From an uncultured Bacteroidales bacterium (lineage in GTDB: Bacteria > Bacteroidota > Bacteroidia > Bacteroidales > WCHB1-69), in assembly GCA_900319925.1 (NCBI GenBank), contig ONQE01000015.1, positions 1-56,472 on the forward strand: DNA of 56,472 nt, in the 5' to 3' direction. A program made the position numbers and the translations under genes. The notes below the pieces were generated by a model. The model searched no databases. It was given only the letters and a program-made list of their open reading frames with translations, and was not told the origin of the DNA. Positions 1-8,399 of the stretch are shown in pieces (the first letter of the stretch is position 1; the number at the start of each line of letters is the position of its first letter).

Positions 1-22
1 ATGTCGTTGTCGTTTGGGAGTG

Positions 23-30
23 CAAAAATA
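23..30 (-). promoter_or_regulatory. Bacteroidota-type -7 box facing left
   Basis: TATTTTTG on the minus strand fits TAnnTTTG. It would drive a gene that starts beyond the left edge of the window, divergent from rpmH. Confidence 0.5.
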
Positions 31-124
31 GTTTTTTTTGTATTCCACGCAACCCCCTTGCCAACTTTTTTTTATTTTTCTTGCATTTTTTTGTTATCTC
101 GCTGTATATCAATAAAATAAAAAT

Positions 125-290
125 GCATTTTTCTTGTTTTCGACCCTCCTGAGACCCCGTTTTTGGGCAGTTTTTAGCCCTTTCCGGGCTTCCTCGTCGG
201 TAGAATTTCGCAGATTTTTCGAAAATCTCCGCCAAAACCGAATCTCAAGGCCATCTCTGAAGGCTGAAAAAAGAGGGGATTTTTCGCAAC
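125..290. other. Structured gene-free block upstream of rpmH
   Basis: The 1-532 stretch holds no convincing gene. This GC-richer block inside AT-rich DNA contains two short perfect hairpins: AGCCC-TTTCC-GGGCT near 177-191, and AGATTTT-TCG-AAAATCT at 212-228. Both strands happen to be open here; the minus-strand ORF of 61 codons (109-294) is rich in Arg and Lys and has no recognisable domain. The sequence looks like a conserved intergenic element rather than a gene, but I cannot name a family. The rest of 300-480 is plain AT-rich DNA. Confidence 0.3.
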
Positions 291-487
291 TCATTGATTA
301 CACAATATTTACGTTTTTTACCCCATTATATCATTCTGATTTTCTGCGTTTTACATACAAATTGCAAACATACAATCAAATATCTATTATTATATATACC
401 ATTAATTTATTTAGCTATAAAGGAATGTTTCGCCGGAATCCTGAAAAAAAAATATCCACAGGGGTGTGTTGGAATCAAAAAAAAGTG

Positions 488-495
488 TATTTTTG
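488..495 (+). promoter_or_regulatory. rpmH promoter (-7 box)
   Basis: TATTTTTG matches TAnnTTTG. A TTG at 469-471 lies 16 bases upstream and may serve as the -33 element. The box ends 37 bases before the rpmH start. Confidence 0.7.
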
Positions 496-532
496 CCGTC
501 CGAAAAATTCAAGGATAAAAAACAGTAAAGAT

Positions 533-691
533 ATGAAAAGAACGTACCAACCTTCGAACACGAGACGCAGACACAAACACGGTTTCCGTGAGAGAATGTC
601 CACGGCAAACGGTCGCAGAGTGCTGGCCGCCCGCAGAGCGAAAGGCAGAAAGAAACTCACCGTGTCTGACGAGAGTCTCGGCAGAAAATAA
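533..691 (+). CDS. rpmH: Large-subunit ribosomal protein bL34
   Basis: This 52-residue, very basic protein is the bacterial L34, a small component of the 50S subunit. It begins [20 protein letters not shown], the family signature, and continues with the conserved Arg/Lys-rich region [15 protein letters not shown]. The length is normal for Bacteroidota, whose L34 is slightly longer than the 46 residues of E. coli. The same frame is open upstream to 134, but the strong -7 box at 488-495 and the family N-terminus fix the start at 533. A stem-loop terminator follows at 718-743. In many bacteria rpmH is followed by rnpA, yidD and yidC; here it is followed by a SurA-like gene. Confidence 0.97.
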   Translation: MKRTYQPSNTRRRHKHGFRERMSTANGRRVLAARRAKGRKKLTVSDESLGRK

Positions 692-717
692 TCCGCACAC
701 GAAAGGATTATTGTAGG

Positions 718-746
718 AAAAAGAAGGCGTTGGTCTTCTTTTTTTT
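718..746 (+). terminator. Intrinsic terminator after rpmH
   Basis: AAAAAGAAG (718-726) pairs with CTTCTTTTT (735-743) around an 8-base loop and runs into a T tract. A second perfect stem, AATAATCC/GGATTATT (687-694 with 705-712), overlaps the rpmH stop just upstream. Confidence 0.75.
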
Positions 747-789
747 GTATTTTCGCGGCCGCAATCAAGTGCGGCAAAACAAGGAGATT

Positions 790-2139
790 ATGAGAAGAAC
801 AATACTGAGTACACTGCTGGCGTGCGTGCTGCTGAGCGGGTTCGCGCAGGGCGGAGGCACCTCGATAGACGGCATCGTGGCCGTCATCGGGAAATCCATC
901 ATCATGCGCTCAGACCTCGAGAAACATTTCAACGATTACAAGATGCAGTACAAAACCGTGGAAAACCCCGACGAGATCTACTGCACCATACTGGAGAATC
1001 TGGTTTACAACAAGTTAATGGTTAACCAGGCGGAACTTGACAGTATCGAGGTGAGCGACGAGGAGGTGGACTACCGGCTGAACACGCGCATCCAATACTT
1101 CCTGCAGCAAACCGGCGGCGACGTGAAGTATATCGAAAACTACTTCCACAAGTCGATGGCGGACATCAAGAAGGAGATGCGCGAGATGATGTACGAGCAG
1201 GCTCTGATCGAACAGGTCCAGGCCGGCATCACGGGAAGCATCACGATAACCCCTTCGGAGGTCAACCAGTTCGCATCGAACATCAGCCCGGACAGCATGC
1301 CCATAGTGAGCACCACCTACCAGTTCGGAGAAGTCGTGAAAATCCCACCGGTGAGCGACGACGAAATCGCTTCCGTGAAGGAGGAGCTCCTGAGCTATCG
1401 TGAACGCGTGCTCCGTGGCGAACGCTTCGGCGCCCTGGCCCGACTGTACTCCGACGACCCCGGCAGCGCCTCCAAGGGCGGAGACCTGGGATTCGTGGAG
1501 CGTGGCACCTTGTACCCCGAGTTCGAAGCGGCAGCCTTCAACCTCAAAACGGGCGAGATTTCCCAAGTCGTGAAAACCCAAGCCGGCTACCACATCATCC
1601 AATTGATCGAACGTCGCGGCGAGTCCATCCACGTGGCACACATCCTCGTGCAGCCGAAACCCTCCACCGACGAACAGGTGCGCGCCATCATGTACCTGGA
1701 CAGCGTGCGCAAAATCATCATCGACGAAAAACTCTCTCTCGAAGAGGCCGCCAAAAGATATTCGGAAGGCCCCACTCGACTGAACGGCGGCATGGTGGTG
1801 AACCCCTACAGCAACTCCCTGAGCTTCGACCGCCAATCGCTTGACGATGCGACTTACGCCACCCTCAACAAGCTCATCCCCGGCGAGTACTCTGAATGCG
1901 TGCCGTTCGTGAACGACGACGGCGTGATGGCCTACCGCCTCATCTACCTTAAAGAGAAGGTGCTTGAACACAAAGCCAACCTGGTGGAAGACTACGATAT
2001 GATCAAAAACGCCGCCTTGGAACAGAAAAAATACGAAGCCATGGAAAAATGGGTGCTCGACAAGGTGAAAGTGACAAACATCAAAATCGCGGAACAATAT
2101 AAATACTGTCCGTTCGTTAGTAAATGGCAGATCCCGTGA
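790..2139 (+). CDS. surA: SurA-like periplasmic peptidyl-prolyl isomerase
   Basis: 449 residues. An N-terminal signal peptide (about residues 1-20) is followed by a SurA-type chaperone region beginning SIDGIVAVIGKSIIMRSDLE, then two parvulin-type rotamase domains. The first contains the hallmark DDPGSASKGGDLGFVERGTL near residues 215-240 and GYHIIQLIERRGE; the second begins VAHILVQPKPS. In the periplasm such proteins fold outer-membrane beta-barrels, in line with the many outer-membrane proteins of Bacteroidota. The start is fixed by the signal peptide and by an AAGGAG immediately upstream (781-786), unusual in a phylum that mostly does without Shine-Dalgarno sites. The same frame is open back to 730. 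A heptamer repeat tract begins 6 bases after the stop. Confidence 0.9.
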   Translation: MRRTILSTLLACVLLSGFAQGGGTSIDGIVAVIGKSIIMRSDLEKHFNDYKMQYKTVENPDEIYCTILENLVYNKLMVNQAELDSIEVSDEEVDYRLNTRIQYFLQQTGGDVKYIENYFHKSMADIKKEMREMMYEQALIEQVQAGITGSITITPSEVNQFASNISPDSMPIVSTTYQFGEVVKIPPVSDDEIASVKEELLSYRERVLRGERFGALARLYSDDPGSASKGGDLGFVERGTLYPEFEAAAFNLKTGEISQVVKTQAGYHIIQLIERRGESIHVAHILVQPKPSTDEQVRAIMYLDSVRKIIIDEKLSLEEAAKRYSEGPTRLNGGMVVNPYSNSLSFDRQSLDDATYATLNKLIPGEYSECVPFVNDDGVMAYRLIYLKEKVLEHKANLVEDYDMIKNAALEQKKYEAMEKWVLDKVKVTNIKIAEQYKYCPFVSKWQIP

Positions 2140-2144
2140 GGCTG

Positions 2145-2212
2145 GGTTATGGGTTAAGGTTTAAGGTTTATGGTTTAAGGGATAAGGGATAAGGGATAAG
2201 GTTAAGGGATAA
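2145..2212. repeat. Heptamer tandem repeat between the SurA-like and moxR genes
   Basis: About ten degenerate 7-base units such as GGTTAAG, GTTTAAG, GTTTATG and GGATAAG run head to tail. Similar heptamers, mostly in the other orientation, occur at 38590-38709 and 55971-56103. No coding frame or clear hairpin is seen in it. Confidence 0.85.
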
Positions 2213-2248
2213 TTATAGAATATAGGAATTAGGAAATAGATAACAGTT

Positions 2249-3235
2249 ATGGATTTAGAAAAGAAAAACGACATTGAAGCGATAGAATCATTCGTGGCGA
2301 AATACAAGACCCTGCGCGAAGAGATTGCAAAAGTGATTGTGGGTCAAGACGATGTGGTGAAAAATGTGCTGATGGCGATGTTCAGCCGGAGCCACGCCCT
2401 GCTGATTGGCGTGCCCGGACTGGCCAAAACCTTGATGATCACAACCATAGCGAAGGCCGTGGATATGAGTTACAACCGTATCCAGTTCACCCCCGACTTG
2501 ATGCCGTCAGACATCATGGGTGCGGAAATCCTCGACGACAACCGCAACTTCAAATTCGTGAAAGGCCCCATCTTCGCGAACATCGTGCTGGCCGACGAAA
2601 TCAACCGTACACCGCCCAAGACACAGTCCGCATTGTTGGAAGCCATGCAGGAACGCTCAGTGAGTATGAACGGTACGACCTACGCGCTGCCGAACCCGTT
2701 CTTCGTCTTGGCCACGCAGAACCCGATTGAGCAGGAAGGTACCTATCCCCTGCCCGAGGCACAACAAGACCGATTCATGTTCAACATCATGCTCGACTAC
2801 CCGAGCAAGACCGAGGAGGAAGAGATTGTGAAACGCACCATCCACGGCGATATGGTGGAGCCGCAACGGGTACTGACCGTGGAAGAAATCATTTTCTACC
2901 AGAAACTGCTGCAGAAGGTGCCGATTCCGGAGAACGTCTATCGTTATGCGGTGAACCTCTCCACGCTGACCCGTCCTGGCACGCCCGGCGCACACGCCTG
3001 GGCCAACGACTACCTCTCATGGGGTGCAGGTCCGCGTGCATCGCAGTTCCTGATCATCGGCGCACGCACGCACGCGGTGCTGAACGGCAAGTATTCGCCT
3101 GACATCGAAGACATCCGCGCCGTGGCCTACAACATTCTGCGCCACAGAATCATCAAGAACTACAAAGCCGAGGCAGAAGGCATCACCGTCGAGCAGATCA
3201 TCGACAAGCTGCTGGCGGCGGCCGATAGCCACTAA
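2249..3235 (+). CDS. MoxR-family AAA+ ATPase
   Basis: 328 residues, the full length for MoxR ATPases, which act as chaperone-like factors in the maturation of protein complexes. The Walker A variant is GVPGLAKT (about residue 56) and Walker B is VLADEINR. These are followed by the family-typical [20 protein letters not shown] and a C-terminal lid domain. In most Bacteroidota a moxR gene is followed by a DUF58 gene and von Willebrand factor A genes. Here the next gene, 12 bases away, is a histidine kinase, so the usual partners are missing locally. Start: the ATG gives the standard N-terminus. Confidence 0.93.
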   Translation: MDLEKKNDIEAIESFVAKYKTLREEIAKVIVGQDDVVKNVLMAMFSRSHALLIGVPGLAKTLMITTIAKAVDMSYNRIQFTPDLMPSDIMGAEILDDNRNFKFVKGPIFANIVLADEINRTPPKTQSALLEAMQERSVSMNGTTYALPNPFFVLATQNPIEQEGTYPLPEAQQDRFMFNIMLDYPSKTEEEEIVKRTIHGDMVEPQRVLTVEEIIFYQKLLQKVPIPENVYRYAVNLSTLTRPGTPGAHAWANDYLSWGAGPRASQFLIIGARTHAVLNGKYSPDIEDIRAVAYNILRHRIIKNYKAEAEGITVEQIIDKLLAAADSH

Positions 3236-3247
3236 TCGACGAAAGGG

Positions 3248-4738
3248 ATGCGCAAACCGATTTGGAAATGGCTCCTGTTCGCTTCTGCCGCGGCGATATT
3301 CGCGGTCATCTTGTTCTATTCCAACAGGTTGATCAAAAAAATCGCGCAGGAAGAACGACAGCGCATCGAAATCTGGGCCGGCGCCATCACCTATAAGACA
3401 CAAATCATCAACGAGACGGAGCGGTTTTTCGACTCCATCCGCATCGAAGAGGGAAACCAAGCCGGTATCTTCGCCAAAGCAGTGAAGAAAGTGGCCGAAG
3501 CATCGCTCTACGAGGACATTACATTCTACCAAGACATTATCTCCGCTAACAAGACGGTTCCGACCATCATTGCCAGTCGAACCGGTGCTATTGATGCCGC
3601 CATAAACCTGCCAGACAGCGTGTTACAAATGCGTAACATCCGCGAATTAGGAGAAGGCATCCAAGAGTTTGACAGCCTCAAACTCTCCTACTACCACCAA
3701 GACTACGTGATGGTCTATTACAAGAACTCCCACATTTACGGCGACTTCCGCGAGATGATCGACAACCTGCTAGAGTCCTTCTTCGAAGAAACCGTCATCA
3801 ATTCCGCGTCAACGCCCGTCATCATTACCGACAGCACACAGATCAACGTCATCGCGTCTGGCAACATCGACTCGACCGTGATCAATGCACCGTTCAAAGT
3901 CAACGCGCGACTGGAGAAAATGCGCGAAGAGAACGCCCCCATTGTTCTCGACTGGCTCGACCGCGGCAAATGCTACGTTTTCTACGAGGAATCAGCCGTC
4001 CTGAAACAACTACGATGGTTTCCATATATTCAATATGGCATCATCTTCGTATTTGCCCTCATAGCCTACCTATTATTCAGCGTATCAAGACGTTCGGAAG
4101 AAAATCGAGTGTGGGTGGGCATGTCGAAGGAGACAGCGCACCAGTTGGGCACTCCCATCTCGTCGCTTATGGCATGGACGGAATTGCTACGGGAGATGCC
4201 TGTGGATCAGTCGATACCACAGGAAATCGGCAAAGATGTGCGCCGGTTGGAGACCATTGCGCAGCGATTCTCGAAAATCGGTTCCGTACCCGTGTTGGAG
4301 GACACCGACATCGTCCCCATCATCGAAGATTTCACCAACTACCTTCAGACGCGCATCTCCTCGATGGTGAATATCCGATTCGAAAAACCCGACCACCCCA
4401 TCGTGCTGCCATTGAACAAACAGCTGTTCGAATGGGTCATCGAAAATCTCTGCAAAAACTCCGCCGATGCTATGGAGGGCAAGGGAAACATCACCGTAAC
4501 CATCACGGAAGAGAAAAACCGCGTCTATATCGATGTGACAGACACCGGCAAGGGCATCCCGGCGAAGATGCAACGCCGTATCTTCTCCCCCGGCTACACG
4601 TCAAAGAGCCGCGGATGGGGCCTCGGTCTGACGCTCGCGCGCCGCATCATCAACAACTACCACAAAGGGAAACTGTTCGTCAAATCCTCTGTAGTCGGCG
4701 AGGGCACCACGATGCGGATTCAAATGAAAAAACAATAG
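3248..4738 (+). CDS. Membrane sensor histidine kinase, no response regulator nearby
   Basis: 496 residues. A transmembrane helix at about 8-25, an extracytoplasmic sensor region of about 230 residues, and a second helix near 255-275 are followed by a kinase core. The H-box is SKETAHQLGTPISSL, with the phospho-accepting His in the HQLGTP form common in Bacteroidota. The N-box is ENLCKNSADAM, the G1 box is DTGKGIPAKM and the last ATP-lid motif is WGLGLTLARRI. The sensor region matches nothing I can name. It lies 12 bases after moxR and probably shares its transcript. No receiver domain or response regulator is seen in the window, so it either phosphorylates a distant partner or belongs to a different pathway. 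Confidence 0.9.
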   Translation: MRKPIWKWLLFASAAAIFAVILFYSNRLIKKIAQEERQRIEIWAGAITYKTQIINETERFFDSIRIEEGNQAGIFAKAVKKVAEASLYEDITFYQDIISANKTVPTIIASRTGAIDAAINLPDSVLQMRNIRELGEGIQEFDSLKLSYYHQDYVMVYYKNSHIYGDFREMIDNLLESFFEETVINSASTPVIITDSTQINVIASGNIDSTVINAPFKVNARLEKMREENAPIVLDWLDRGKCYVFYEESAVLKQLRWFPYIQYGIIFVFALIAYLLFSVSRRSEENRVWVGMSKETAHQLGTPISSLMAWTELLREMPVDQSIPQEIGKDVRRLETIAQRFSKIGSVPVLEDTDIVPIIEDFTNYLQTRISSMVNIRFEKPDHPIVLPLNKQLFEWVIENLCKNSADAMEGKGNITVTITEEKNRVYIDVTDTGKGIPAKMQRRIFSPGYTSKSRGWGLGLTLARRIINNYHKGKLFVKSSVVGEGTTMRIQMKKQ

Positions 4739-4792
4739 CGCATACGGTGTGCAGAGACATTCCTTGCTGTACATCCGCTTTCACGTAAAGCC

Positions 4793-5686
4793 TTAATACA
4801 CATACACATACGTGTAAATCAACGTGCTATCGTCCATTCCCGTTTCCCAATTCGGGGACGTGGCATAAACCTTCGTGGGATAATCCTTGTAACAATCGTA
4901 CGAATAGGTGAAAGATTCCGTATGGGCGTATATATCATACATTTCCGAAACCAACACATTCCGCACATTGTTTTTGCTACAGAAGACGTATTGCGGTTGG
5001 TCGTTGATCAGCGAACGATCCAGCTGCAGCGAAAGAAAGCCGTTCTTCGGATTGATACTGTTGTCATAAATGTACGTGAAGGTCAAGTGCTGGGTACTGT
5101 CGGGGCGGACTATCTCCATCTCCAGATACCGCACATTATCACCGTCCCATTGGAAATCCATCTTGACAGACGAATAGTTGTAAGTCTCTATTTTACTGTC
5201 TTTTGTCGGAAACACGGATTCCAGCACGTCCGCGTTACCAGGAAGGAAAAGAGAGAACAAATCGACATTTCCTGCACCTTTGGCTGGTTTCTCAATGGAT
5301 ATATGGGCCAATTTGTCCTTTTCATACGTCAAGTGATACGTTTCGACCAACTTTTTGTTGGAATAGGTGTTGATGGTGGTCAAAAGTTTCCCTTCGTAGA
5401 GAAACTCCGTGTATTGGTTGTCCCTCTCGATACGTGCGAGGCGGTTTTGTTCATCGTAAACATAGTTATCCGTGTAAAGAATGTTCCCACTCGACCGAAA
5501 ACGATCTATTTTAGAGAGCGTGGACTCGTTCCACACCCACTGTTCCAGGAGATAGTGGGAATCCGTCTCGTTGTAAATCTTCTCGATGCGCATCTTGGGA
5601 TTATACACCCCGAGCTGCTCTTTCTGACAAGCATAAAACGCTGTCAGCAGGGCAATTCCGACAACAATAAAACATAATTTCTTCAT
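4793..5686 (-). CDS. Secreted lipoprotein, unknown function (family A, copy 1)
   Basis: 297 residues from the ATG at 5686, which gives a clean lipoprotein signal ending in TAFYAC (Cys about residue 20). The mature part is beta-rich and starts GVYNPKMRIEKIYNE, with repeated short motifs of the kind YDEQNRLARIE and TYEKDKLAHIS. This resembles RHS/YD-like or DUF4595-like lipoproteins, but I cannot assign a function. A second copy with the same plan lies at 10887-11780. The frame is open 51 bases further upstream, but the promoter at 5735-5742 and the signal peptide favour the start given. It is convergent with the histidine kinase and divergent from the dipeptidase gene. Confidence 0.8.
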   Translation of the reverse strand: MKKLCFIVVGIALLTAFYACQKEQLGVYNPKMRIEKIYNETDSHYLLEQWVWNESTLSKIDRFRSSGNILYTDNYVYDEQNRLARIERDNQYTEFLYEGKLLTTINTYSNKKLVETYHLTYEKDKLAHISIEKPAKGAGNVDLFSLFLPGNADVLESVFPTKDSKIETYNYSSVKMDFQWDGDNVRYLEMEIVRPDSTQHLTFTYIYDNSINPKNGFLSLQLDRSLINDQPQYVFCSKNNVRNVLVSEMYDIYAHTESFTYSYDCYKDYPTKVYATSPNWETGMDDSTLIYTYVYVY

Positions 5687-5734
5687 TATGAGCGGGTTTT
5701 GATTAATCCTACAATTTTTATGATTATTAGACGG

Positions 5735-5742
5735 CAAAAATA
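5735..5742 (-). promoter_or_regulatory. -7 box of the family A lipoprotein gene, copy 1
   Basis: TATTTTTG read on the minus strand. It is back to back with the plus-strand box at 5776-5783. Confidence 0.65.
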
Positions 5743-5775
5743 CACTTATTATCGTTGATATATCTTTAAAAAATG

Positions 5776-5783
5776 TACCTTTG
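5776..5783 (+). promoter_or_regulatory. -7 box of the C69 dipeptidase gene
   Basis: TACCTTTG fits TAnnTTTG; a TTG at 5755-5757 lies 18 bases upstream as a possible -33 element. The start codon is 46 bases downstream. Confidence 0.7.
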
Positions 5784-5829
5784 CCACCGTTTTTGATGGA
5801 ATAGTTTCAACAAGCATAAATAAAATCGT

Positions 5830-7581
5830 ATGAGAAAAAACTTTGTACTCACATTGTTATGCAGCCTGATCGCATTCGGAAGCGCGATGGCCTGCACGAA
5901 CTTCATCGTCACGAAGGGGGCCAGCAAAGACAGTTCCTGCTTTGTGACGTATGCCGCCGACTCGCACCAGCTGTACGGCGAGCTCTACTACCGTCCGGCG
6001 GCGGACTATCCGGCTGGCACGATGATGGATGTCATCGAGTGGGACACGGGCAAGAAGCTCGGTCGGATCCCGCAGGTGGCGCATACCTATTCGGTGGTGG
6101 GCAACATGAACGAATTCCAGCTTGCTATCGGCGAGACGACCTACGGCGGCATCCACGAACTGGAGCAAGGCCAAGGTCTCATCGACTACGGTTCCCTGAT
6201 TTACATCACGCTGCAACGGGCCAAGAACGCCCGCGAGGCCATCAAAGTGATTTCCGAACTGCTTGACGCTTACGGATATGCGAGTGAAGGCGAATCGTTC
6301 TCCATCGTGGATCCCAACGAAGCTTGGATTCTCGAGCTGATTGGCAAGGGCGAGAAAATGCTCGATGCCAAGGGCAAAGTGGTGAAGGGTTGGAGCAACG
6401 GCGCCGTGTGGGTGGCCCGCCGCATCCCCGACGGCTACGTTTCCGGTCATGCCAACCAATCGCGCATCACCACATTCCCGCTGCGTGACGGCAAGACCTC
6501 CATCACCAACAGAGAGCTCGACAAGATCTTCCTGCCCACGGTGGAAACCGTCTATTCCTACGATGTCATCTCCTTCGCCCGTCTGAAAGGGCTCTACCCC
6601 AAGGATGTGAAGGCTGCTCCTGACGCACAGTTCAGCTTCTGCGACACCTACAACCCCATCACCTTCGACGGCGCACGCTTCTGCGACGCCCGCGTGTGGG
6701 CCTTCTTCAATCACGTCAACCCTGCGGAAGCGGCCAAGTATGAGGACTATGCCCGCGGTGACAATCTCAAGCACCGTATGCCGCTGTGGATCAAGCCCGC
6801 CAACAAGAACCAGATTGACGCGCAGTTCATGATGCAGATGATGCGCGACCACTACGAAGGCACCACGATGGATATGAGCAAGGATCTCGGCGCGGGCCCG
6901 TACGCCTGCCCGTACCGTTGGCGCCCGATGACCTGGTCGGTCGATGGCAAGAACTACATCCACGAACGCGCCACCGCCACGCAACAAACGGGTTTCGTGT
7001 TCGTTGCGCAGTGCCGCAACTGGCTGCCCGATCCCTTCGGCGGCATCTTCTGGTTCGGCGTTGACGATGCCGGTTCCAACTGCTTCGTGCCCATGTTCTG
7101 CGGCATCACGGAGATTCCGGAAGAGTTCAAGGAAGGCAACGGCTCGATGGTGGAGTACTCTCCGACCGCCGCGTTCTGGACCTTCACCAAAGTCAGCAAC
7201 TATGTCTATACGCGCTACAGCGATATGATTAAGCACGTGAATGAGAAACAGGCAAAGTGGGAGGGGAAATTCGTGAAAGACATCGACCAAATGTCGGCCA
7301 AGATGAAAGACCTCTGCATGCAGAATCCCGATGCGGCCCGCAAGGAACTCAATGCCTACTCCAAACGTGCCGCCAATGATGTCTGCCAGGAATGGAACCG
7401 TCTGTTCGAATACCTCCTGGTGAAATACCACGACGGAAACGTGAAGAAAGAGGAGAACGGCAAATTCGTGACCAATGGCAATGAGAAGCCGCAGGTGGTA
7501 TTCCCCGACCAGCCCCGTTGGCCGGATGAATGGTATCGAATGATTGTACGCGACTGCGGCAAAAACATCGAAGCGAAATAA
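5830..7581 (+). CDS. C69-family dipeptidase (N-terminal nucleophile hydrolase)
   Basis: 583 residues, slightly longer than usual for the family. The signal peptide ends AMA and is followed at once by CTNFIVTKGASKDSS. Cleavage would expose Cys22 as the N-terminal nucleophile, which is how C69/PepD enzymes are activated. Other family traits are the early SHQLYGELYYRP region and GHANQSRITTFP. The protein is probably periplasmic or surface-exposed and hydrolyses dipeptides. The gene stands alone, with its own promoter and a strong terminator (7622-7649). Confidence 0.92.
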   Translation: MRKNFVLTLLCSLIAFGSAMACTNFIVTKGASKDSSCFVTYAADSHQLYGELYYRPAADYPAGTMMDVIEWDTGKKLGRIPQVAHTYSVVGNMNEFQLAIGETTYGGIHELEQGQGLIDYGSLIYITLQRAKNAREAIKVISELLDAYGYASEGESFSIVDPNEAWILELIGKGEKMLDAKGKVVKGWSNGAVWVARRIPDGYVSGHANQSRITTFPLRDGKTSITNRELDKIFLPTVETVYSYDVISFARLKGLYPKDVKAAPDAQFSFCDTYNPITFDGARFCDARVWAFFNHVNPAEAAKYEDYARGDNLKHRMPLWIKPANKNQIDAQFMMQMMRDHYEGTTMDMSKDLGAGPYACPYRWRPMTWSVDGKNYIHERATATQQTGFVFVAQCRNWLPDPFGGIFWFGVDDAGSNCFVPMFCGITEIPEEFKEGNGSMVEYSPTAAFWTFTKVSNYVYTRYSDMIKHVNEKQAKWEGKFVKDIDQMSAKMKDLCMQNPDAARKELNAYSKRAANDVCQEWNRLFEYLLVKYHDGNVKKEENGKFVTNGNEKPQVVFPDQPRWPDEWYRMIVRDCGKNIEAK

Positions 7582-7621
7582 GGACTCGGAAGCATCCGAC
7601 GTCATACTAATAGATGCTATG

Positions 7622-7649
7622 GGCGCGCCAGCAATGGTGCGCCTTTTTT
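7622..7649 (+). terminator. Terminator of the dipeptidase gene
   Basis: A 9-base-pair stem GGCGCGCCA/TGGTGCGCC (one G-T pair) closed by the GNRA tetraloop GCAA and followed by six T. Confidence 0.9.
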
Positions 7650-7675
7650 ACCGCACATCCATTGCGGATTTTTTG

Positions 7676-7683
7676 TACTTTTG
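7676..7683 (+). promoter_or_regulatory. -7 box of the candidate rod-shaped RNA
   Basis: TACTTTTG matches TAnnTTTG. No coding sequence starts within the next 300 bases, so the promoter most likely drives the non-coding transcript. Confidence 0.7.
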
Positions 7684-7689
7684 CACCGC

Positions 7690-7930
7690 CGTTTCGCCTT
7701 AGTGCGTACGGTGTTTTATTGAAAGAAAGCGCATTTCGCTTATCCGTCAGTATGAACTTGAACCATTCACTTCGGTATGCACGGATACTGTGAATAGAGC
7801 TTGCCTGTTATTGTTTAATTGCCAACAATCAGGTGGGGCTCATTCATCCGTATCTTGCATACAGGGAAGGTTCAAGCCCTACACTGAAGATGCCGTGAAT
7901 GGTAGGCTCCACTTTCTTTGTGCACTGGAT
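7690..7930 (+). ncRNA. Candidate 6S-like RNA (long irregular hairpin)
   Basis: The segment can fold end to end into one rod. The paired blocks, outside to inside, are AGTGC 7711-7715 with 7922-7926; AAAGAAAG 7732-7739 with 7912-7919; TCAGT 7747-7751 with 7883-7887; CTTGAACC 7757-7764 with 7869-7876; GTATGCA 7775-7781 with 7856-7862; CGGA 7782-7785 with 7847-7850; TGAAT 7791-7795 with 7842-7846; GAGC 7797-7800 with 7838-7841; then an apical stem. All blocks are nested and separated by small bulges and internal loops, the architecture of 6S RNA, which binds the RNA polymerase holoenzyme. The ends are estimated from the promoter and the closing stem. RNase P, SRP and tmRNA signatures are absent. 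The name 6S is an inference from shape only. Confidence 0.6.
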
Positions 7931-7937
7931 CCTGTAG

Positions 7938-8378
7938 AGCCAACGGGAACAACAAGCTGACATCCAGCTTCTTAAAACAAGAAAAACGGACAACATCACC
8001 TCCCCCTATATCGCCATTTTCGACGGCCGAGAAATCGTCCATTTTCCGGAGGGCATCACCGAAATCGCCGAATGCGGATTCGTGGGTGCGCCTCTGAAAA
8101 CGATTATTCTGCCCGACACGGTCACGAGCATCGGCCGCGCCGCATTCCTCGGCTCCGCCATCGAGAGCGTCATCCTCCCGGACGGGTTGAAGACCATCGA
8201 CGACTACGCCTTCGCCGCTTGCCTGCACCTGCGGAAAATCTTCCTCCCGCAAGGATTGGAGCATATCGGTACAGGAGCATTCCTCGGCTGTGTAAGCCTG
8301 GAGACAGCACCCCTGCCCGATTCCGTGAAATTCATTGGGAACGAGGCGTTTGCGCTATGCCAGAATTTGAAGATGTAA
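7938..8378 (+). pseudogene. Remnant of a BspA-like leucine-rich-repeat protein
   Basis: The frame opens at 7938 after a stop and has no ATG before 8082. From about 7992 it encodes LRR_5/BspA-type repeats: PEGITEIAECGFVGAPLKTI, LPDTVTSIGRAAFLG, LPDGLKTIDDYAFAA, LPQGLEHIGTGAFLG and LPDSVKFIGNEAFAL. These are four to five units, after which it stops. There is no signal peptide, no start codon at a sensible place and no C-terminal domain, so I read it as a 5'-truncated remnant of a larger surface protein. A short protein starting at the ATG at 8082 (98 residues) is possible but would begin inside a repeat. It lies directly behind the candidate RNA. Confidence 0.65.
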
Positions 8379-8399
8379 GCTACTGAGGGGATTCGGCCG

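Noticed and set aside
134..532. Possible long N-terminal extension of L34
   Set aside because: The extension is unlike any L34 and lies upstream of a consensus promoter; the family start is at 533.
1015..2097. Long minus-strand open frame opposite the SurA-like gene
   Set aside because: It is the mirror of a GC-rich coding sequence: no start signals, no domain, and a His/Val-rich composition typical of antisense frames. The same holds for 5857-7605, 14294-15880, 29063-31009 and similar frames.
7690..7930. RNase P, SRP or transfer-messenger RNA
   Set aside because: The conserved core sequences of these RNAs are not present and there is no tRNA-like end; the single rod shape fits 6S better.
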